Source: Microbacterium mangrovi
Lineage (GTDB): Bacteria; Actinomycetota; Actinomycetes; Actinomycetales; Microbacteriaceae
Assembly (NCBI RefSeq): GCF_000802305.1
Contig: NZ_JTDK01000027.1
Coordinates: forward strand, 1-64,000
DNA: 64,000 nt
Direction: 5' to 3'
The position numbers and the translations under genes are program-made. The notes beneath the pieces are model-generated. The model saw only the letters and a program-made list of their open reading frames with translations. It had not been told where the DNA came from and made no database searches. This document shows positions 58,951 to 64,000 of the stretch, one piece after another (within the stretch, counting starts at the first letter, position 1; each line of letters opens with the position of its first letter).

Positions 58951-59774
58951 GGCAGACGTACCCGGGGTGTGGGGCTTCAACAGGCTCAGCCCGCTCGAGC
59001 GGGCGCCCTGGGCCTGTCGAAGGGCAGACGTACCGGGGTGTGGGGCTTCGACAGGCTCAGCCCGCATGCCCCGGCGCCCTGAGCTTGTCGAAGGGCAAGT
59101 GTGTCAGGGTCTTGGGCTTCGACAGGCTCGGCCCCCCTGACCGGGCGTCCTGAGCTTGTCGAAGGGCAGACGTACCCGGGTGTGGGGCTTCGACAGGCTC
59201 AGCCCGCATGCCCCGACGCCCTGGGCCTGTCGAAGGGCAGACGTGCCGGGGGTGTGGGGCTTCGAAGGCTCAGCCCGCCCGACCGGACGCCCTGAGCTTG
59301 TCGAAGGGCATGTGTGTCAGGGTCTTGGGCTTCGACAGGCTCAGCCCGCATGCCCCGGCGCCCTGAGCTTGTCGAAGGGCAGACGTGCTCGGGTGTGGGG
59401 CTTCGACAGGCTCAGCCCGCCAGGTCGGCGCCCTGAGCTCGTCGAAGGGCAGACGTACCGGGGTGTGGGGCTTCAACAGGCTCAGCCCACATGCCCGGGC
59501 GCCCTGAGCTCGTCGAAGGGCAGACGCACCCGGGTCGTGGGGCTTCGAAGGCTCAGCCCGCCCGACCGGACGCCCTGAGCTTGTCGAAGGGCAAGTGTGT
59601 CAGGGTCTTGGGCTTCGACAGGCTCAGCCCGCATGCCCCGGCGCCCTGAGCCTGTCGAAGGGCAGACGTACCGGGGTGTGGGGCTTCGACAGGCTCAGCC
59701 CGCCTGACCGGGCGCCCTGAGCCTGTCGAAGGGCAGACGTACCGGGGTGTGGGGCTTCGACAGGCTCAGCCCGC
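58951..59774 (+). repeat. About 71-bp tandem repeat, twelve units
   Basis: Twelve imperfect copies with a period of 70-73 bp. Each unit has one family A repeat (CTGAGCxTGTCGAAGGGCA), a short spacer (GACGTACCGGGGTGTG or AAGTGTGTCAGGGTCT) and an inverted half (GGGCTTCGACAGGCTCAGCC), so every unit can fold into a hairpin. Spacers alternate between a few versions, suggesting unequal recombination. No gene is contained; open frames across it encode only the repeat peptide (PELVEGQ). Confidence 0.9.
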
Positions 59775-59798
59775 AGGATCGGCGTCCCAGCGGCGCAC

Positions 59799-59812
59799 GT
59801 TTCACGTGGAAC
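59799..59812. promoter_or_regulatory. parS-like site 3 (one change)
   Basis: GTTTCACGTGGAAC, directly after the repeat array. Confidence 0.7.
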
Positions 59813-59955
59813 GCATCCGTACCCCGCAGTCACGGCACGCGTTCGGGAGCGATTCCCAGCCCGTGATTCCCACGGCGCACGCTGCCTACCGCGCACGCCG
59901 ATGGCCCCGCCTAGCGGCCCGCCATGCGCAGGCACGACCCTCGATGGAGGTCGCC

Positions 59956-59969
59956 GTTTCACGTGAAAC
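59956..59969. promoter_or_regulatory. parS site 4
   Basis: Exact GTTTCACGTGAAAC. Confidence 0.9.
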
Positions 59970-60274
59970 TCGCTGGTGGCCCTGTCGCGGCGTCCGTGTC
60001 GTCCTCCGCACCGCACCTGGGGCCCGGACGGAAGTGAGCACCTTGGCGGAGCCGACGGACCACCTCCCCCGCCAGCCGGCCACCACGAGGCTCGCTTCGG
60101 CGTGACGGTAACCGCCGACCGAGCACTTGCCGGATGGTGATGTCGTTCCAGATGGGCCCGCAGCTCGGCATCACTTCCCTGCGTTGGTGGCGCGCGGCGC
60201 CTCGTCAACGCATCCTCGAACGCGAACAACGCGATGCCGGCGCGGCGTCATCTCCCGGGCTCCCCCGCCCCGAT

Positions 60275-60288
60275 GTTTCACGTGAAAC
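60275..60288. promoter_or_regulatory. parS site 5
   Basis: Exact GTTTCACGTGAAAC, preceded by T as in the 16-bp consensus. Confidence 0.9.
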
Positions 60289-60710
60289 CCGCGCGGTCTT
60301 TTGCCATCGACCGGTGGTGGACCGTACGGGCATCACCCCCAGAGCGCTATGGGCAGACCAGAACGGACGGCGCTGGCAACGGCACACCGCTGGGTCTGCA
60401 TGACTGGTGGCCCACGGCATCATCTGGCCAAGTCGTCCCGACTCGAGGCCGCCATGCGTGGCGACCGGATACGCTCCATCCACAGCTCATCCCAGTGGGT
60501 ACCTGTCGTCCGCGGCCACGTGCGCGCGACTCGCAGCCCGCTCCTGAGGACGTGGCGGGACACGGTCAACCGACGGCGCCCGCGAGACACTGCGGCGTGG
60601 CCGCTCCTCCCCCTGTCCGCAGCCGCGTGTGCGACCCACAGCCGGCAGGTGAACAACGAAGCGCGCGGGACGACGCCTCCACACTCCCATCCACCCGGCG
60701 TCCCGTGCGC

Positions 60711-60724
60711 GTTTCACGTGAAAC
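60711..60724. promoter_or_regulatory. parS site 6
   Basis: Exact GTTTCACGTGAAAC. Confidence 0.9.
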
Positions 60725-61047
60725 CTCCATGTTCACGTCCGAGGTCCCGGCGGCGCACACCCCACCACCCGCGTCGCAATGCGGGAGCGCACCTCGCACG
60801 GCGCGTCGCACGCACCATCGGCCGGGCAAGCCGCAGCGACGCTCCATCCCTCGCCGCGCGGCAGCCAAGCCTCCGCTGTACGGCTCGAGGGCAGAGCCGT
60901 GCACAGGGAATGTTGTAGCGCCCCGCCGGCTATTCTTTGCAACGCTCACCAACAGGCCGACTCCGCGTCACCGCAAGGCCGCGATCCGCGTGCACCACAC
61001 TGACCAACGCCGAGTGATCAGAGATGCCCGTGGAACGCTCCATGACC

Positions 61048-61073
61048 CCACCCGGACCCATGAGGGTCCGGGT
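61048..61073. terminator. Isolated hairpin in the parS region
   Basis: Perfect 11-bp stem CACCCGGACCC (61048-61058) with GGGTCCGGGTG (61063-61073) and a 4-base loop, with no gene on either side. It could be a leftover terminator or part of a small RNA. Confidence 0.4.
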
Positions 61074-61100
61074 GGATCCAGCGCGCCTCGTCCAGGTGGT

Positions 61101-61114
61101 GTTTCACGTGAAAC
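61101..61114. promoter_or_regulatory. parS site 7
   Basis: Exact GTTTCACGTGAAAC, 28 bp after the isolated hairpin. Confidence 0.9.
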
Positions 61115-61336
61115 GCCTCATGTCCGCGCAACATGGCGGAGGCGCCAACCCACGCTGCTTGGTCTCGAGACCCGCGCAGCGCACGGCGCCGCCCAGCAGA
61201 TGGCCTGGTACGGTCACGACCTGCCCATCTCGCACGCGGTCCCGGTGCTCGGTTGTCGCACGCGCAACGGCGGGCTGCGGAGACAGCCGGCCAACGGTGG
61301 CACGAGTTCGGCATACAGAGCCTCGCTCCAGCCGGT

Positions 61337-61350
61337 GTTCCACGTGAAAC
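61337..61350. promoter_or_regulatory. parS-like site 8 (one change)
   Basis: GTTCCACGTGAAAC; the fourth base differs. Same variant as sites 9 and 10. Confidence 0.75.
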
Positions 61351-61436
61351 ACCCGACATCCGGGCGATGCCGCACATGCCACTATGCGTGCGCGCGACCG
61401 CCCAACTGCTGCGCCCAGGCGCCGTCATCCGGCGGT

Positions 61437-61450
61437 GTTCCACGTGAAAC
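61437..61450. promoter_or_regulatory. parS-like site 9 (one change)
   Basis: GTTCCACGTGAAAC, exactly 100 bp after site 8. Confidence 0.75.
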
Positions 61451-61624
61451 CGCGCTGGATGCGGACACCGACGGCGCCGGACCCACACACGGAACGGGCG
61501 TGTTACCAATTGCCGACTACCGCGCACCGTCCAACACTGTCGGTCGCTGGCTTCGCAGTCACGCCAGCGGGCACCTGCGTCCTCGTCACCGCTTTCGGGC
61601 ACTCCGGCCCGTCGTTCAGGTCGC

Positions 61625-61638
61625 GTTCCACGTGAAAC
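61625..61638. promoter_or_regulatory. parS-like site 10 (one change)
   Basis: GTTCCACGTGAAAC. Confidence 0.75.
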
Positions 61639-61845
61639 GCCGATAGGTGCGCAACGCAACGGGAGCGCGTTCCAGTCAGGCTCCCTGCCTGAGACGTGGC
61701 CCACACGCGGCGCCCCCGCCCAACGGGCGGGCCAAGCGGAACAGGATCGCGGAACTCCTGCACACCGTCGCGCGCCGGCAATCGAGCCCGCGACACGCCG
61801 CCGCAGTCCTGCGCTTTCCCGGAGGTCGGTCGCCAATTGGCCGGT

Positions 61846-61859
61846 GTTTCACGTGAAAC
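61846..61859. promoter_or_regulatory. parS site 11
   Basis: Exact GTTTCACGTGAAAC. Confidence 0.9.
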
Positions 61860-62182
61860 GCCGGATACACACGTGCGACCACGATGGCGACACCCGCCCG
61901 CCACGCTTGCTCATGAGACGCGCACCACAAGGGGCCTCCCGCCAGGAGGCGGAGGTGGCGTGGGGTCGATATCCCAGCTCTTGCGCACCGTGGCCGCCGC
62001 TCCCACGGCAAGTCCGCTAAGCATTGCAATCCCCGTGGGCATGTCGCACCTTTTCGGGGCAACGCATCCAGACAGGCACATGGCTGCCAAGGCCGGTTCA
62101 CAAGACACGTCTGCCGCCCTAAGTGCGCAGCGTACGAGACACGACGACCACCCGGTCCAGAGCTGCGATGCGCCCGCCCGAT

Positions 62183-62196
62183 GCTTCACGTGAAAC
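62183..62196. promoter_or_regulatory. parS-like site 12 (one change)
   Basis: GCTTCACGTGAAAC; the second base differs. Confidence 0.7.
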
Positions 62197-62272
62197 GCCC
62201 TACCGTGCTGAGCGATACACGCATCACCGGGCGTGCGTTTCGATCATTCGAACGCGAAGATCCAGCAGGGCT

Positions 62273-62286
62273 GTTTCACGTGAAAC
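62273..62286. promoter_or_regulatory. parS site 13
   Basis: Exact GTTTCACGTGAAAC, 90 bp after site 12. Confidence 0.9.
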
Positions 62287-62454
62287 GCCCGCCAAGTGCC
62301 GCTCCACCAGGGGTGGCGTGCCAGGTCTCACCCTGTCGACTTACGGAGGAAACCGAACCTCCCGCCCGTTCCACGCGATGCGGAAACTCAAGTCCCAGAG
62401 GCGCGCCCAAGGCTCTTTCAGCCACCGCTCGTCTGGCCCGCCGATCCATCGCGT

Positions 62455-62468
62455 GTTTCACGTGAAAC
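62455..62468. promoter_or_regulatory. parS site 14
   Basis: Exact GTTTCACGTGAAAC, the last one before the insertion element, 126 bp from its left end. Confidence 0.9.
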
Positions 62469-62527
62469 GACATGCAAGTCACGGCACGACACGAGTGGCC
62501 CCTCCGACCCAAGGAGGGTGACCGAGC

Positions 62528-62593
62528 ATGAACACCTCATCCGCCTGGAGATCCTTCGTACCGTCCGCCGCCGCGGGCGAGTCCACTCCGCGC
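62528..62593 (+). CDS. Possible start of a gene cut by the insertion element
   Basis: AGGAGG at 62512-62517 stands ten bases before ATG 62528, which opens a frame (MNTSSAWRSFVPSAAAGEST...) that is interrupted by the left end of the IS at 62594. Only 22 codons are visible, with no recognisable family. It may equally be chance in GC-rich non-coding DNA. Confidence 0.2.
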
Positions 62594-63997
62594 GGTGACG
62601 TCCCCTGTGGTGGTGGAGATTCTGATCGGGTCGCCGGTGTCGTAGACGCTGGCGAGCCATCGTGCGATGGTCAGTGAGAACTGTCTAGGAATCTCAACGT
62701 AAGGACACAACGCACGATGGCTCTTGACCAGTCTGCCCTCCTCGAGCTGCTCGGGGAACTGAAACTCACCGACGTCTCCGACCGGATCCGGGTCGCGACC
62801 GAGACCCTCTACCAGGAGTTGATCGACGCGGAAGCGGCCGCGTTCATCGGCGCCGCCCCGTTCGAACGCACCCCGGACCGCACGAACCAGCGCAACGGGA
62901 CCCGCCCGAAGACCATCACGACGACGGCCGGGGATCTGGAGCTGCGGATCCCGAAGCTGCGCACCGGATCGTTCTTCCCGTCACTGCTGGAGCGACGCCG
63001 CCGGGTCGATCAGGCCCTGTTCGCGGTCGTGATGGAGGCGTACGTGCACGGCGTGTCGACCCGCAAGGTCGACGACCTGGTGAAGGCGCTGGGCGCGGAC
63101 ACGGGCATCAGCAAGTCCGAGGTGTCGCGCATCTGCGCCAACCTGGACGAGGACGTCGCCGCATTCCGGGACCGGCCCCTGACCGACACCACCTACCCGT
63201 ACGTGTTCCTGGACGCGACCTATTGCAAGGCGAGGGTCGGCCGGCGGGTGGTGTCCCAGGCCGTGGTCGTCGCGGTCGGCGTCGCGGCAGACGGGCGCCG
63301 CGAAGTGCTCGGGTTCGAGGTCGGCGAGACGGAGTCGCAGCCGTTCTGGACCACGTTCCTGCGGTCTTTGAAGGCCCGCGGCCTGGGCGGTGTGAAACTC
63401 GTCATCAGTGACGCGCACACCGGACTGGTCGCCGCGATCGGCACCGTGTTCACCGGCACCAGCTGGCAAAGATGCAGGGTGCATTTCATGCGCAACGTGC
63501 TCACCGCCGTCCCCAAGACGGCCGGCCCGATGGTCGCGTCGATCATCCGCACGATCTTCGCGCAGCCCGACACCGAGCACGTGTTCACCCAGTTCCACGA
63601 GGTCGTCCGCATGCTCTCCCGGTCCCATCCGAAGGTCGCGGACATGCTCGAGAACGCGAAAGACGACCTGCTCGCGTTCTGCCAGTTCCCGTTCCAGCAC
63701 TGGCGCCAGATCTGGTCCACGAACCCACTCGAACGGGTCAACAAGGAGATCAAACGCCGCACCGACGTCGTCGGCACGTTCCCGAACCCCGCCGCACTGC
63801 TCCGCCTGGCCGGACATGTCCTGATCGAGCAGCACGACGAATGGGACGGCGCTGACCGCCGCTACTTCAGCGAACACTCCATGGCACTCCTCCTCGCCCA
63901 GACGGAAGAGGTGAGCATCCCCGAACTGACCACGGCATAATCAAACAAGCTGACCCGCACGGTGTCGAGAAACTCCACCAAACAGCGGGACGTCACC
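62594..63997 (+). mobile_element. IS256-family insertion sequence, apparently complete
   Basis: About 1.40 kb bounded by inverted repeats of about 30 bp: left 62594-62623 and right 63968-63997, both beginning GGTGACGTCCC and sharing TGGTGGAG and TTCT, 23 of 30 positions identical. It encodes one intact transposase. Only three bases remain beyond the right end, so the target-site duplication cannot be checked. It lies at the far edge of the parS region. Confidence 0.85.
62717..63940 (+). CDS. IS256-family transposase (Mutator type, DDE)
   Basis: 407 aa, full length for IS256 family. The catalytic triad is visible: Asp in FLDATYCKARVG near residue 171, Asp in VISDAHTGLVA near 236, Glu in NPLERVNKEIKRRTDVVG near 343. 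The CxxH-type segment WQRCRVHFMRN between the second Asp and the Glu is family-typical. It starts at ATG 62717. It cuts and joins DNA through circular intermediates in this family. No frameshift or stop is seen, so it may be active. Confidence 0.95.
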   Translation: MALDQSALLELLGELKLTDVSDRIRVATETLYQELIDAEAAAFIGAAPFERTPDRTNQRNGTRPKTITTTAGDLELRIPKLRTGSFFPSLLERRRRVDQALFAVVMEAYVHGVSTRKVDDLVKALGADTGISKSEVSRICANLDEDVAAFRDRPLTDTTYPYVFLDATYCKARVGRRVVSQAVVVAVGVAADGRREVLGFEVGETESQPFWTTFLRSLKARGLGGVKLVISDAHTGLVAAIGTVFTGTSWQRCRVHFMRNVLTAVPKTAGPMVASIIRTIFAQPDTEHVFTQFHEVVRMLSRSHPKVADMLENAKDDLLAFCQFPFQHWRQIWSTNPLERVNKEIKRRTDVVGTFPNPAALLRLAGHVLIEQHDEWDGADRRYFSEHSMALLLAQTEEVSIPELTTA

Positions 63998-64000
63998 CTC

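Larger units (their letters stand above)
59813..62593. other. Gene-free region carrying the parS sites
   Basis: Apart from the parS sites and small hairpins (61048-61073; GCCTCC-N5-GGAGGC at 61934-61950) I see no gene. Open frames exist on both strands, but they run through several parS palindromes, giving FHVKH or VSRET peptides, lack ribosome binding sites and show no consistent third-position GC bias or known motif. No tRNA-like cloverleaf was recognised. In related genomes rsmG follows here; it is not present within the window. Confidence 0.7.

Noticed and set aside
58785..59578. Several 60-140 codon frames across the tandem repeat array
   Set aside because: They encode only repeats of PELVEGQ-like peptides produced by the DNA repeat.
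59274..59799. Repeat array as a source of small RNAs
   Set aside because: No promoter or terminator with defined ends could be seen; hairpins alone are not evidence.
60234..61646. 470-codon open frame in the parS region
   Set aside because: It runs through several parS palindromes, has no ribosome binding site, no family motif and no codon bias; long open frames arise by chance in GC-rich DNA.
61018..61836. 272-codon frame on the minus strand of the parS region
   Set aside because: Arg/Cys-rich random-looking sequence through parS sites, overlapped by equally open frames in the other direction.

Overview
The window looks like a chromosomal segment of a high-GC Gram-positive actinobacterium of the family Microbacteriaceae, most likely Microbacterium or a close relative. 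The reasons are the very high GC coding sequence, the constant use of GGATGCC/GCATCC in-frame word pairs, many TAnnnT promoters that sit 6-7 bases before a start codon (leaderless genes), and the gene order cca - methyltransferase / DUF6049 - murJ - trxB - trxA - parB - parA, which in this group leads to the replication origin. The right end of the window is therefore probably the origin-proximal side, although dnaA, rpmH, yidC and rsmG are not in it.

Layout. 1-4787: the end of an HNH endonuclease, a large LuxR-type ATPase regulator, and a three-gene overlapping operon of RHH antitoxin, MazF-like toxin and an SRPBCC protein. 4981-9510: TetR regulator, then an ABC exporter with its own NarL-type two-component system. 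9536-17193: dnaB on the minus strand, an intergenic cluster of DnaA-box-like sequences, two cell-surface proteins (one chaplin-like with an LAETG sorting signal), an Eis-like acetyltransferase, and the rpsF-ssb-rpsR-rplI operon. 17326-28891: a TMEM175-like channel, two uncharacterised coupled genes, a peptide ABC importer, kynureninase and a zinc alcohol dehydrogenase. 29035-33931: a broken TNT-domain toxin with its Imm61-like immunity gene, then a second ABC exporter plus two-component system. 34086-40873: DUF779 and aldehyde dehydrogenase with a GAF-domain regulator, HxlR/azoreductase, SDR and Dps. 40882-46830: a five-gene nonulosonic acid (sialic-acid-like) polymer operon. 46938-58297: cca, methyltransferase, DUF6049, murJ, trxB, trxA, parB and parA.

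58298-62593 carries no convincing gene. It holds about 1 kb of tandem palindromic repeats (a 36-bp and a ~71-bp unit), with 14 parS-like sites (9 exact copies of GTTTCACGTGAAAC, 5 with one change) spread over 4.2 kb, the first of them inside the parA start. This looks like an expanded centromere-like region for ParB. An apparently complete IS256-family element (62594-63997) closes the window.

How the parts work together: ParA/ParB with the parS array segregate the chromosome origin; trxA/trxB form the disulfide reductase pair, with a SigR-type promoter in front of trxB; murJ with DUF6049 and the nonulosonic acid operon serve the cell envelope; the ribosomal/ssb operon and dnaB are the replication and translation core; two ABC exporters are each wired to their own sensor kinase and response regulator. 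Two families of dispersed palindromic repeats recur between genes, and one has become part of a coding sequence.
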